Shown here: positions 45,952-54,299 of the stretch, piece after piece
How positions within the stretch are numbered: the first letter of the stretch is position 1
How the letters are laid out: each line of letters begins with the position of its first letter
From: JAGVPT01 sp964439265
Lineage (GTDB): Bacteria; Bacteroidota; Ignavibacteria; UBA10030; UBA8401
Direction of reading: 5' to 3'
Assembly: GCA_964439265.1 (NCBI GenBank)
Contig: CAYTOA010000014.1
Span: 1 to 64,000 of the forward strand
DNA: 64,000 nucleotides
Notes under the pieces: generated by a model
Told to the model about the DNA's origin: nothing
Databases searched by the model: none
Seen by the model: the letters and a program-made list of their open reading frames with translations, nothing else
Made by a program: the position numbers and the translations under genes

Positions 45952-46581
45952 CTAGAAGCCCCTCACCCCGAAGAATATTCCAATGGCCCCAAAAAGTACC
46001 AGGAACGCTCCTGCTGCCTTGTTGATGATGGAGACTCCGCGCGTTGTTACTTTTTCCCTGAACGTATGTGAAAACCACACCAGCATTGAGAACCAAAGAA
46101 AGGAACCGAGGAAGACTCCTCCAATCAGCGCCACGATCGAGATGTGGTCCGCAATAATCTTGTTCACGCTGATTGCCGAAAATGCGGCGGCGTAGCCGAA
46201 GAGAGTCAAAGGGTTCGTGAGGGCGAGCAAAAAAGTTGACGCAAAGATCCCTGCCTCACCGATTCCCTGTACCGCGGGAAGGTTTGTCCCTGGCCGAGAC
46301 CGGAACGTAAAAATGCCGGCGCCAAGAAGCATGATGCCTCCCAGGAGGCGCATCCACTGCTGGTACGAAACGACGAGATCGAAAATGAGCTTCACACCAA
46401 AAACGGCGGCGAGTGCGTACACAACATCGCCAAGCGCCCCGCTTAGACCGATCACAAAACCGCGCCGTGTTCCATAGAGCATTGTTCCTCTGGCGCAGAG
46501 AATCCCAATTGGTCCTATCGGAGCCGCGAGGGAGAAACCGATAACTATGCCTTTGATGATGTAATGCAGGTGTGCGGACAT
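45952..46581 (-). CDS. LysE/RhtB-family exporter
   Basis: This 209-residue protein has six predicted transmembrane helices and the family opening GIVIGFSLAAPIGPIGILCARGTMLYGTRRGF, with the conserved PIGP motif. The middle (WMRLLGGIMLLGAGIFTFRS) and NPLTLFGYAAAFSAI are also typical. Members export amino acids or related metabolites by proton antiport. The substrate here is unknown. It sits between the protease and the desaturase genes on the same strand, with gaps over 100 bp on both sides, so cotranscription is uncertain. Confidence 0.9.
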   Translation of the reverse strand: MSAHLHYIIKGIVIGFSLAAPIGPIGILCARGTMLYGTRRGFVIGLSGALGDVVYALAAVFGVKLIFDLVVSYQQWMRLLGGIMLLGAGIFTFRSRPGTNLPAVQGIGEAGIFASTFLLALTNPLTLFGYAAAFSAISVNKIIADHISIVALIGGVFLGSFLWFSMLVWFSHTFREKVTTRGVSIINKAAGAFLVLFGAIGIFFGVRGF

Positions 46582-46693
46582 ATTCTTTTCCCCGACCTGG
46601 AAATGTATTGCTGAACAAGCGGTTTCAATGTACGACTTATTTACTTTTTGACCAACCGTATCGTGTAAAAAATTTCATTTCCCAAGAGTACGC

Positions 46694-48580
46694 CTAGCGG
46701 CCAAAACGGCATGAGGTCGAAACAACATCTGAAAAGACCGAGAATTGGTAGTGGGCATCCTTTGCTCTGATCCTGTATTGGATACTGTCTGACCCGGATT
46801 CTGCGATCGCTATTGATTGATCCACAAACTTGCTGGTTGACCCGGTCACAGAGCTTATCATGCTCCATTCGGGCCAATCGCTTTGGGATCTTTTCGCTCG
46901 GCGGAAGATGAGGATCACGCCCCCGGAATCAACGTATGGTTCCGCCATGGCGGTCCACGTAAGCAGCGGATGATTCTCATTTCCAATTTGTTCAGCGCAT
47001 GCGGCCAGATCTTGAGGCTTTGACGGAGATGCGAACTGAACTGTGTTGATGAAAACATTCAGAGAATAAGTTCCGTTTACGACGCCGGTAATTTCAAAAC
47101 CAATTTTGTCTGCGCTGTTATGAATGTCGGAGCTTGGATTACTCGCGGGAGTGAACACCGGTGCGCTGCCCGTATCGAATTGATCTTTGCCCCCTCCGCA
47201 AAAAATTGCCGGCGGGGCCTGATGCATTGTCCAGTTCGTTCGATCTATATAATAGTGGATCGCCTCGGGTTTCTGTGGATTGCCCTTCCAACTCCAGGGA
47301 ACGGCTTGCCGCGTAGTATGCCCGTTCACACGGTTAGAGCTTCCTCGGAGGAATACCGGCAAATTTCCGGTGCCGCCATACACATTAGGCGACTCTGAAG
47401 GAACACTCCAATTAAATCTTCCATCGGCGGAGATAACGCCAATGGCATCCCCTTCGTCGAACTTTTGAAGCATCACAAATATTCCTTTTGCGGCGGAAAC
47501 ATTATAATCAGGAACGTCAAAAAAGGAGATTCGTTGATGATTTTCCAAGAGATAATACTCGTCGGGCCCTCCGCCGGGTACCTTCATACGATAAGCTGCT
47601 CCGGTCGATACAAAATCGGGCAGAGAAACGTCGAAGATTGTGCGCGGAGTAGAGATGTCGTCTATTGTTTTGAACTCGATCCACCCGAGTTTATACCGCT
47701 CAAAGGAGTTCATACAGCCGCTCGGGGTTCCCCAGCCGTCGAGCAGTCCCCATGTTCCTATCTCGGTGTGGTACTCGTTCCCTCCGAGCAGCCAATGACC
47801 GAATTCGTGACGAGCGTATTGCCAGAGAATTCCCCGTCCAAGGTCTCCTCCTGTCGGATGAATGGCGGTAATGCCCGATCCTTGTTCCCATCTGCCCGAC
47901 CCCATCCCTATGGTCCTTGCTCCGCCGTCAACACTGAATGAACTGTTTCCAAAAACTCCGCTTCGATATCCCAATGAGGCTTCTCCGCCAGGGACTAGGT
48001 CTAACCTTGATCGCACGTCGATCGTATCGTTGCAAACGTTCCTCCACATCATAAAAATCATGTCAACGATACCGTCGGGCTTCTCTGAGTTATTGTATTG
48101 TGCGGAAATATTGGAATGCCAGTGGTCAAACTGCGCAAAATCCATCGTGGAGTCGAGCTTCCTCAGCACCTCTTCCTGAATATCGCCGCGCCTCCAGCCG
48201 TTGTCCAAATAGAATTTACGCGTATGCGGCGTGATCACCGAAACAGTCTTCCCCGTGATCCTGAATTTATTCAACGACATCTGATTAAAATAATCCGTGA
48301 TATTTCCCGGCGTTGGATTCGGGCTCCAGGCAGAATCAACGGTGGCGTTCATATATACGGGAGCGTTTCCTTTCGGCCAGTTAACAGATGATGGGAGATA
48401 ATTATCGTCAGGAAATTGGAGGTAGACGAAAAGCACATTCAGTGCCCCGGACGCCGTGATATACCTTCCACCTCTAGGACTGAGGCTGCGATCATGAAGA
48501 GGGGCTGGTTTTGAATCTTGTGCGGTCAAGAGAGAGAAGAGAGATGCGCTCAGGAGAATCAAGCTAACGCATCGACGCAT
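46694..48580 (-). CDS. secreted M6-like zinc metalloprotease
   Basis: The protein has 628 residues when started at MRRCVSLILLSASLFSLLTA, directly at the signal peptide. An ATG 7 codons earlier is also open. The zinc motif ARHEFGHWLLGGNEYH (HEFGH) is followed by the Met-turn-like WGLLDGWGTPSGCMNSFERY, the arrangement of M6 immune-inhibitor-A-like peptidases. The N-terminal part (VLFVYLQFPDDNYL, DYFNQMSLNKFRITG) also fits. A fibronectin-like module lies at about 530-620. There is no T9SS tail, so export beyond the outer membrane is not implied. The C-terminus ends SCRFGR. The gene is monocistronic. Confidence 0.82.
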   Translation of the reverse strand: MRRCVSLILLSASLFSLLTAQDSKPAPLHDRSLSPRGGRYITASGALNVLFVYLQFPDDNYLPSSVNWPKGNAPVYMNATVDSAWSPNPTPGNITDYFNQMSLNKFRITGKTVSVITPHTRKFYLDNGWRRGDIQEEVLRKLDSTMDFAQFDHWHSNISAQYNNSEKPDGIVDMIFMMWRNVCNDTIDVRSRLDLVPGGEASLGYRSGVFGNSSFSVDGGARTIGMGSGRWEQGSGITAIHPTGGDLGRGILWQYARHEFGHWLLGGNEYHTEIGTWGLLDGWGTPSGCMNSFERYKLGWIEFKTIDDISTPRTIFDVSLPDFVSTGAAYRMKVPGGGPDEYYLLENHQRISFFDVPDYNVSAAKGIFVMLQKFDEGDAIGVISADGRFNWSVPSESPNVYGGTGNLPVFLRGSSNRVNGHTTRQAVPWSWKGNPQKPEAIHYYIDRTNWTMHQAPPAIFCGGGKDQFDTGSAPVFTPASNPSSDIHNSADKIGFEITGVVNGTYSLNVFINTVQFASPSKPQDLAACAEQIGNENHPLLTWTAMAEPYVDSGGVILIFRRAKRSQSDWPEWSMISSVTGSTSKFVDQSIAIAESGSDSIQYRIRAKDAHYQFSVFSDVVSTSCRFGR

Positions 48581-48703
48581 ATTTCCGCCATCATCGTTCA
48601 TTTAATGAAGGCGTTTGGTATTGCGTAACGGAGAGAACATATGTCCGCAGAAACAATTCGTTTGTTTGTCGTTGCGACTTGACGGCCGCATTTCCTTTCC
48701 GAT

Positions 48704-50131
48704 CTAAAATCTCAGCGTGAAGACCGTTTCTTTATCGGGGAGTGAATGCACGGCTATTCCTCCTTTATGAGCACGCATTATTTGGCGCGACAGACTTAAA
48801 CCGATGCCGGAGCCTTCTTTCCGCGTGGTAAAGAACGGAATGAATATCTGCTCCTGTAATTCTTCGGGAATCCCATGGCCGTTGTCCACGACCTGGATAG
48901 TAGTTCCGCCGCGATCGTCGAATTTGCCGACGAGCTTTATCATCGGCGAATCGGCTGCGGAGAGGGCGCTCATAGAATTCAGCACCAGGTTTATGATGAC
49001 CTGTTCGATGAGGTCGGGGTCGGCTGTCATTTCCAAATTTGGGGGTTCGATCGACTGCACAAATTGGATCTTTCGCTGTTGGAACCTGTCGAGGAAGAGT
49101 TTTTGAACTCTCCCAAATGCGTCCGCCACCTTGACGATTTGAAAATTCGGCACAGGAATGCGGGTAAGGTTCCGGTAATCATGGACGAAGTGGAGCAACC
49201 CCTCGCTTCTCTTTGCAATCGTATCGAGAGCACTCTTCACATCCCGTAGCACTTCGGAACTTTGTTCTCCAGAAAGGGGAATGGAAACCGGAGGCGGGAG
49301 ACCGGAGGCGCTATCATTGTCTTCTGCCTCCGGCCTCCTGCCTCCATGCTTTTCTCCTCCATTCTCTGCTTCGAGGAGGGAGGCCGCCGTTGACGACAAC
49401 GAGACGATCGGCGTGACGGAATTCATGATCTCATGGGTGAGAACACGGATCAGTTTTTGCCAGGCATCCATCTCCCGCTCCTCCAGTTCGTTTTGTATAT
49501 TCGTCAACGACACGAGCGTATAATGATTTTCGCGCAGCTTGAACTCCGTTGCGTAGATCGACAGCTGGGAGAGCTCGTTATTGACCACGATCTTGACGAG
49601 CACCTTGTCGCCGGCGCTAATTGTCCGCAGCGCGTTGACAAGAACGGGACTGATGCCGGCAAGGTCCTCAATATTCCTGATGCTGTTCAATTTCAGCAGC
49701 TTCTTTGCCGCGGTATTTGTGAGTTCTACGGTGCCGTCCTGGGTGTACGCAAGCAGTCCCATGCCGATGTGCTGAACGACGATCTGAAGATAACGGTACT
49801 GTTCTTCTTTGTCGGCCCGGGTCTTTCGGAATTCGTCGATCACTTCGGAGAAAACGTTATTTAACTCCTCGAACGAGGAGCCTTTCACGGTGCTTCGGAA
49901 GCTTTGCGAGAAGTCGGAATATCGTATCGAATCGAAAAACCTGGCGATATCCCTGTTCGTCTTTTGCACGTAATGGACGAGCGAGGCGACCTGCGCAACG
50001 ACCAGCAGCGCAACGATAAACGGCGTTGCAATGAACGTCGTCTGGGCCAGAAGGTAGATCAGCACGAACGCGGAAATGCTGATCAGCAGCGTCCGGAATA
50101 TGACATTCAGACTGAATCGTTTAAAGACCAT
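48704..50131 (-). CDS. NtrY-like sensor histidine kinase carrying an in-frame palindrome insertion
   Basis: The start at 50131 (MVFKRFSLNVIFRTLLISIS) overlaps the regulator stop by 11 bp and gives 475 residues. Two transmembrane segments (about 10-55), a HAMP-like linker, a PAS domain (about 110-215) and HisKA with His233 (LIRVLTHEIMNSVTPIVSLS) are followed by HATPase_c (NLVLNSMSAL, DNGHGIP, GSGIGLSLS). Residues 262-284, between the H-box helix and the next helix, are encoded by a GGAGRC palindrome and look foreign (HGGRRPEAEDNDSASGLPPP). The frame is preserved. It should phosphorylate the NtrC-type regulator encoded just upstream in the same operon. Whether the insertion harms activity is unknown. 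Confidence 0.88.
   Translation of the reverse strand: MVFKRFSLNVIFRTLLISISAFVLIYLLAQTTFIATPFIVALLVVAQVASLVHYVQKTNRDIARFFDSIRYSDFSQSFRSTVKGSSFEELNNVFSEVIDEFRKTRADKEEQYRYLQIVVQHIGMGLLAYTQDGTVELTNTAAKKLLKLNSIRNIEDLAGISPVLVNALRTISAGDKVLVKIVVNNELSQLSIYATEFKLRENHYTLVSLTNIQNELEEREMDAWQKLIRVLTHEIMNSVTPIVSLSSTAASLLEAENGGEKHGGRRPEAEDNDSASGLPPPVSIPLSGEQSSEVLRDVKSALDTIAKRSEGLLHFVHDYRNLTRIPVPNFQIVKVADAFGRVQKLFLDRFQQRKIQFVQSIEPPNLEMTADPDLIEQVIINLVLNSMSALSAADSPMIKLVGKFDDRGGTTIQVVDNGHGIPEELQEQIFIPFFTTRKEGSGIGLSLSRQIMRAHKGGIAVHSLPDKETVFTLRF
49281..49347. repeat. GGAGRC palindromic element, copy inside the histidine kinase gene
   Basis: The left arm begins ATGGAAACCGGAGGCGGGAG. The right arm, read in reverse complement, begins ATGGAGGCAGGAGGCCGGAG. 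A loop of about 14 nt (GCTATCATTGTCTT) separates them. The words match the intergenic copies at 53506, 57379 and 59930. Confidence 0.85.
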
Positions 50132-51494
50132 ATTTTTCCAGCCTTCGGTACAGCGCCGCACGGGTGATATCCAGTTCCTTCGCAGCCTGTGTCAGGTTGC
50201 CGTCGTGCTTGCTGACGGCTTTGATGATCAGGATCTTTTCCGCTTCGTCGAGGTGATAGTTGTTGAGCGCCATGAGGTCCTTTGACGAATGGTCCGGCGA
50301 AAAGAAGAAGTCCGACTGCTGCAGAACGCCCGACTCGCTCATGATGATGACACGTTCCAGCATGTGCTGGAGTTCCCGGACATTCCCCGGCCAGGAATAA
50401 CTCTTCAATTTGTTCAGTGCTTCTCCGCTCAACGTCTTCAAATCCTTTTTGTACTTTCTGCAGTACGATGAAATGAAATGGTTGACCAGAAGAGGGATGT
50501 CGCTCGTACGTTTACGCAGCGGCGGCAGCTGGATCTCGACCGTATTGATACGGTAAAGGAGGTCTTGCCGGAATTTATTCTCTGCGTTCAACTCTGCTGC
50601 CGGCAAGTTGGTCGCACAGATGAGGCGGATGTCGATCGGCTTGGGAATATTCGCACCCAGCCGTGTCACCTGTCTGTTCTGGAGCACCGAGAGAAGTTTC
50701 ACCTGATGATTCGGAGTGAGATTGCCGATTTCGTCCAGGAAGAGCGTTCCACCGGATGCCACCTCGAACCGTCCCGCGCGGTTTTCCCTGGCGTCGGTAA
50801 ATGCCCCTTTCACATAGCCGAACAGTTCGCTCTCGAAAAGCGATTCGCTGAGCGCGCCAACGTCAACGCTCAGGAAAATTTTTGTGCTTCTTCCCGAATG
50901 CCTGTGAATGGCGCGCGCCACTAGTTCTTTTCCGGTACCGTTCTCCCCAAGGATAAGAACGTTCGCATCCGTTCTCGCAACCTTCTGGATCATCTTAAAG
51001 ACGCGTTTCATTTCTTCCGAGGCGCCGATGATCTCCTGGAACTGGCTGTCGAGGTCGCTCGTCAACTGCTTCTGTTTCGAGAGAAGATCTTCGATCTCCC
51101 GTTTCGAATCGCTGAGCCTCATCGCGGAAGAAATGGTTGCGAGGAGTTTTTCGTTCTCCCATGGCTTCAGGACAAAATCCGTAGCCCCTTCTTTGATTGC
51201 TTTCACTGCCAATTCGATATTTCCGTATGCGGTAATGAGGACAACGATCGCGGTCGGATCGATTTCGAGAATTTTGTTCAACCAGTTGAATCCCTCGGTC
51301 CCGCTCGTCGCATCCCCCGAGAAATTCATATCAAGGAGGATGACGTTGTAATGTTCATCCTTGAGGATCTCCGGAATTTTGCCCGGGTCTTTTTCGATGC
51401 GGACGATCGAATAATGCTGCTTCAGCAGCAGGCGGGCGGAGAAGAGGATGTCGTCGTCGTCGTCGACGATGAGAAGTTTGCCTGGTTTATTCAT
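50121..51494 (-). CDS. NtrC/NtrX-type sigma-54-dependent response regulator
   Basis: This 457-residue protein has a receiver domain with phospho-acceptor Asp55 (VILLDMNFSGDATSGTEGFN), which has an unusually long loop after the Asp. The AAA+ domain has Walker A GENGTGKE (183-190), the sigma-54 contact loop GAFTDA (230-235) and Walker B GGTLFLDEIG. A Fis-type helix-turn-helix closes the protein (AKELDITRAALYRRLEKYGL). The contact loop has Asp234 where the consensus GAFTGA has Gly. Phosphorylated oligomers should activate sigma-54 promoters, and such a promoter with two upstream dyads precedes the divergent exporter genes. The kinase gene overlaps its 3' end. Confidence 0.93.
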   Translation of the reverse strand: MNKPGKLLIVDDDDDILFSARLLLKQHYSIVRIEKDPGKIPEILKDEHYNVILLDMNFSGDATSGTEGFNWLNKILEIDPTAIVVLITAYGNIELAVKAIKEGATDFVLKPWENEKLLATISSAMRLSDSKREIEDLLSKQKQLTSDLDSQFQEIIGASEEMKRVFKMIQKVARTDANVLILGENGTGKELVARAIHRHSGRSTKIFLSVDVGALSESLFESELFGYVKGAFTDARENRAGRFEVASGGTLFLDEIGNLTPNHQVKLLSVLQNRQVTRLGANIPKPIDIRLICATNLPAAELNAENKFRQDLLYRINTVEIQLPPLRKRTSDIPLLVNHFISSYCRKYKKDLKTLSGEALNKLKSYSWPGNVRELQHMLERVIIMSESGVLQQSDFFFSPDHSSKDLMALNNYHLDEAEKILIIKAVSKHDGNLTQAAKELDITRAALYRRLEKYGL

Positions 51495-51539
51495 CGTTGG
51501 GGATAATTGTAAATATGCAAATTGCTCTCTCTAAACACA

Positions 51540-52035
51540 GGGAGGCCGGAGACTGGATGCAGGGCACAGAATTGTGATATAGTGAAAGATAATTAGAAAA
51601 AATCTTTCCTGGTTTGTATCAACTTGGACAACATGGCTGAGATTTTTCGGGTTTGGTTAATTAACTCGCGCCCTTTGCTTTTGTCAATAAATCTCAGCTC
51701 CACCGCAAGATAAAGTTGAGTTCTTAGTTCACCCGATGAACCTCGAGCAATGAACAAGAATTGGATAAATTCTCTGTTAGATTGACGCTCGTAGCCTTCT
51801 GCGATATTTGACGGTACTGAAACTGCCGCCTTCTGAATTTGATTTCGGAATCCAAAGTCGTTCAAATTTCCAATCTGGTTGTAGATCTGACTCGTGAGCC
51901 GCATTGATTCTTTCCACACTTCTAAGTCCTCGCACCGAGAAATTTTCTTTCCCATAGCTCCTCCTGATTTGTAAAATTGCACTAATTTCGTTCCCCCCTC
52001 AATTAGTGTCTCCGGTCTTCTGTCTCCAGCCTCCC
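51540..52035. mobile_element. candidate 0.5 kb element: four-helix-bundle gene between inverted GGGAGGC(C/T)GGAGAC ends
   Basis: GGGAGGCCGGAGAC (51540-51553) and the reverse complement of 52022-52035 (GGGAGGCTGGAGAC) match at 13 of 14 positions and bracket the four-helix-bundle gene. The right end has a further inward unit (GTCTCCGGTCTTCT). The same words form the palindromes at 49281, 53506, 57379 and 59930. The arrangement suggests that the gene occupies the loop of one such palindrome, which would make the short copies non-autonomous relatives. Mobility is inferred. No target duplication was identified. Confidence 0.5.
51593..51955 (-). CDS. four-helix-bundle protein of the 23S rRNA intervening-sequence (S23/IVP) family
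   Basis: The start at 51955 has a strong ribosome site (AGGAGGAG) and gives 120 residues. The longer open frame upstream is just translated repeat. Family motifs are DLEVWKESMRLTSQIYNQIG, FGFRNQIQKAAVSVPSNIAEGYER and FIQFLFIARGSSGELRTQLY. The proteins form a four-helix bundle related to the Avd protein of diversity-generating retroelements, and are often encoded in intervening sequences of 23S rRNA. Their function is not established. Here the gene lies in the divergent promoter region between the regulator and the exporter, inside inverted repeats described separately. Confidence 0.9.
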   Translation of the reverse strand: MGKKISRCEDLEVWKESMRLTSQIYNQIGNLNDFGFRNQIQKAAVSVPSNIAEGYERQSNREFIQFLFIARGSSGELRTQLYLAVELRFIDKSKGRELINQTRKISAMLSKLIQTRKDFF

Positions 52036-52074
52036 AGCACAAACTCTCTAGCGGCCCGGCCCTCTATGACTCAT

Positions 52075-52110
52075 CGTCCGTTTTCGGACACCCCCGTTCA
52101 TTATCGGACG
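52075..52110 (+). promoter_or_regulatory. two tandem dyads, candidate activator-binding sites (UAS)
   Basis: CGTCCGTTTTCGGACA (52075-52090) and CGTTCATTATCGGACG (52095-52110) are related 16-mers spaced 20 bp apart, about two helical turns. The first contains the perfect inverted repeat GTCCG/CGGAC. They lie about 80-120 bp upstream of the sigma-54 promoter, the usual place for NtrC-type enhancer sites. Confidence 0.65.
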
Positions 52111-52190
52111 CTTCAACTTTAAAAGAAAAAACCATAGAGTCAAATATTAACTGAAAATGTCAGTTTTTTAATGTTTCATGCTGGGAATCG

Positions 52191-52207
52191 AAGGCACGAC
52201 ATTTGCT
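52191..52207 (+). promoter_or_regulatory. sigma-54 (-24/-12) promoter of the exporter operon
   Basis: AAGGCACGACATTTGCT matches the sigma-54 consensus TGGCACG-N4-TTGCA closely. The invariant GG (52193-52194) and GC (52205-52206) are separated by exactly 10 bp. Transcription should begin near 52218, leaving a leader of about 32 nt with GGAAG before the adaptor start. Confidence 0.75.
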
Positions 52208-52249
52208 TTTCCTCTATAAAGTGTCATAACTATTCCCGGAAGACGAAAA

Positions 52250-53503
52250 ATGGACAAGAAACTAGAAAATAAGCCACTCTATAAGAAAACCAGATTTTGG
52301 GTATACGCCGCTTGCTGTATTCTCTTTCTTGCGCTGGTCGGACTTATTCTGAGCGATACGGGCTCCAAGCTGAACGTCGAAGGAGAGAAGATCACCATCT
52401 CCACGATCGTTGAGGGGGATTTTCAGGAATTCATTCCTGTAACCGGGACCATCCTCCCCCGTACAACATTTTATCTTGCTGCGATCCTTGGCGGGACCGT
52501 CGAGCATAAGTTTGTGGAAGAAGCTACGATACTCAAAAAAGGGGACAAGATCCTTCAACTTTCGAACACCAACGTACAATTAAACGCGCTTCAGCAGGAG
52601 ACGTTCACATACCAGCAGATCAACGACGCCCGGAACACACGGCTGCAGATCGAGCAGAACAGCAACTCGCTCCAGAATGCCCTCGTCAGCGCAAACTACG
52701 CTCTCATCAACTCAAGCGAAATATTTGAACGTCAAAAGGCATTGTGGGAAAAGAAACTGATCTCCCAGCAGGACTATCAGCTGGCCGAGAACAGTTACCG
52801 GCTTTCGCTCGAGCAGCGGCAGCTTGCCTACAAGAATTTTGCGGCGGACTCAATTCTAAAGCAGACGCAGCTCACGCAAATCGCCGCATCCATCGACCGG
52901 CTGCAGAAGAACCTCGAGCTGATAAGAGAGAACATCGACAATCTGACCGTGAAGGCGCCGATCAGCGGGGAACTGACATCGCTGAACGCTGAAACGGGGC
53001 AATCGAAAGCACCCGGCGATCAGCTCGGACAAATCGATGCCCTCGACGGTTTTAAAGTGAGGGCGGACATCGATGAGTTCTACATTGCACGAGTCATAAG
53101 AGGATTGCGCGCCACGGTTGAAATCGATTCAAAGAACTACAGCCTGATCGTCATCAAAGTCTTCCCTCAGGTCGCAAGCGGGAAATTCCAGGTCGATATG
53201 GATTTTGACGGTGCTGTGCCGGAAGGCATGCGAAGAGGACAAACTCTTCAGATCAGACTTCAGCTGAGCGAGAGGACCAAAGCGGTACTTCTTCCCCGCG
53301 GCGGATTTTACCAGAAGACCGGCGGGCAATGGGTCTATGCCGTGGATCAATCGGGAAACCTGGCTTCAAAAAAATCGATCAGCCTAGGGAGACAGAACCC
53401 TGATTATTTCGAAGTATTGAGCGGCTTACACGCGGGAGAAAAAGTCGTGACATCATCGTATGATAATTTCGGCGATGTTGACAAGTTGATCATCAAACAC
53501 TGA
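52250..53503 (+). CDS. MacA/HlyD-type periplasmic adaptor of an ABC exporter
   Basis: This 417-residue protein has an N-terminal membrane anchor (FWVYAACCILFLALVGLILS, about 17-36). A beta-barrel/lipoyl half follows, then a long coiled coil (about 110-230, LQQETFTYQQINDARNTRLQ to LQKNLELIRENIDNL). The second lipoyl half (VKAPISGELTSLNAETGQSK) and the C-terminal barrel (LLPRGGFYQKTGGQWVYAVD) complete the family pattern. It would link the inner-membrane permeases to an outer-membrane channel. No TolC-like gene is adjacent. The start follows GGAAG. It is the first gene after the sigma-54 promoter. Confidence 0.9.
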   Translation: MDKKLENKPLYKKTRFWVYAACCILFLALVGLILSDTGSKLNVEGEKITISTIVEGDFQEFIPVTGTILPRTTFYLAAILGGTVEHKFVEEATILKKGDKILQLSNTNVQLNALQQETFTYQQINDARNTRLQIEQNSNSLQNALVSANYALINSSEIFERQKALWEKKLISQQDYQLAENSYRLSLEQRQLAYKNFAADSILKQTQLTQIAASIDRLQKNLELIRENIDNLTVKAPISGELTSLNAETGQSKAPGDQLGQIDALDGFKVRADIDEFYIARVIRGLRATVEIDSKNYSLIVIKVFPQVASGKFQVDMDFDGAVPEGMRRGQTLQIRLQLSERTKAVLLPRGGFYQKTGGQWVYAVDQSGNLASKKSISLGRQNPDYFEVLSGLHAGEKVVTSSYDNFGDVDKLIIKH

Positions 53504-53505
53504 AA

Positions 53506-53565
53506 ATGGAGACAGAAGACGGGAGGCGGGAGACCGGCCTCCTGTCTCCTGCTTCCTGCCTCCAT
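53506..53565. repeat. GGAGRC palindromic element between adaptor and ATPase genes
   Basis: The element begins 2 bp after the adaptor stop codon. The left arm ATGGAGACAGAAGACGGGAG and the reverse complement of the right arm ATGGAGGCAGGAAGCAGGAG are alike at most positions. It could form a long hairpin in the operon mRNA. Confidence 0.85.
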
Positions 53566-53586
53566 CAAAACAAAACAGGAGAACAC

Positions 53587-54276
53587 ATGATCCGAACAAG
53601 CAGTCTCCGGAAGATCTACACAACCGAGGAAGTGGAAACGACCGCCCTTGACAGCGTCAACATCGAAATACAGGAAAAGGAATTCATCGCGATCATGGGG
53701 CCATCAGGATGCGGCAAATCGACGCTGCTCAACATTTTCGGCCTTCTCGACAACCCGTCGGACGGCCAGTACTTCTTTCTAAACGAAGAGGTTTCAAAAT
53801 ACACGGAACGGCAGCGAGCGAACATGCGCAAAGCAAACATCGGCTTTGTCTTTCAGAGTTTTAATCTGATCGATGAATTGACCGTATTTGAAAATGTCGA
53901 ACTCCCCCTTCTGTATCTTGGCGTGGCGGCAACGGAGAGGGAAAAGATGGTCAACGAGGTGCTGGAAAAGATGCAGATCATGCACCGCAAGGATCATTTC
54001 CCGCAACAGCTTTCAGGGGGACAGCAGCAGCGCGTCGCTGTGAGCAGGGCGGTTGTCGCAAAGCCGGCGCTCATTCTCGCCGACGAACCGACGGGAAATC
54101 TCGATTCCGCGAACGGCGAAGAGGTGATGAACATCCTGACAACACTGAACGAAGGGGGAACGACCATCGTCATGGTGACTCACTCACCGCACGATTCAGA
54201 ATTTGCCCACCGGATTATCCATTTATTCGATGGACATGTCGTCACAGAGAACTATAAAGAAAAATTTCACGTCTAG
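53587..54276 (+). CDS. MacB/LolD-type ABC transporter ATPase
   Basis: The protein has 229 residues from the ATG at 53587, which follows GGAG. The in-frame ATG at 53506 is inside the palindrome and is not used. Walker A is GPSGCGKST (38-46), the signature is LSGGQQQRVAVSRA, and Walker B plus D-loop is LILADEPTGNLDSANG. It belongs to the ATPase family that drives MacB- and LolCDE-type mechanotransmission rather than substrate transport through the membrane. It powers the FtsX-type permease encoded 23 bp downstream. Confidence 0.93.
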   Translation: MIRTSSLRKIYTTEEVETTALDSVNIEIQEKEFIAIMGPSGCGKSTLLNIFGLLDNPSDGQYFFLNEEVSKYTERQRANMRKANIGFVFQSFNLIDELTVFENVELPLLYLGVAATEREKMVNEVLEKMQIMHRKDHFPQQLSGGQQQRVAVSRAVVAKPALILADEPTGNLDSANGEEVMNILTTLNEGGTTIVMVTHSPHDSEFAHRIIHLFDGHVVTENYKEKFHV

Positions 54277-54299
54277 GCCCACCTTTCAGGAAGCTTGTC

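Noticed and set aside
51956..52042. N-terminal extension of the four-helix-bundle protein (MCWEAGDRRPETLIEGG)
   Set aside because: These codons are translated repeat sequence. A strong ribosome site selects the ATG at 51955.
53506..53586. N-terminal extension of the first exporter ATPase
   Set aside because: The ATG is inside the palindromic element, and the family N-terminus begins at MIRTSSLRKIY with its own ribosome site.
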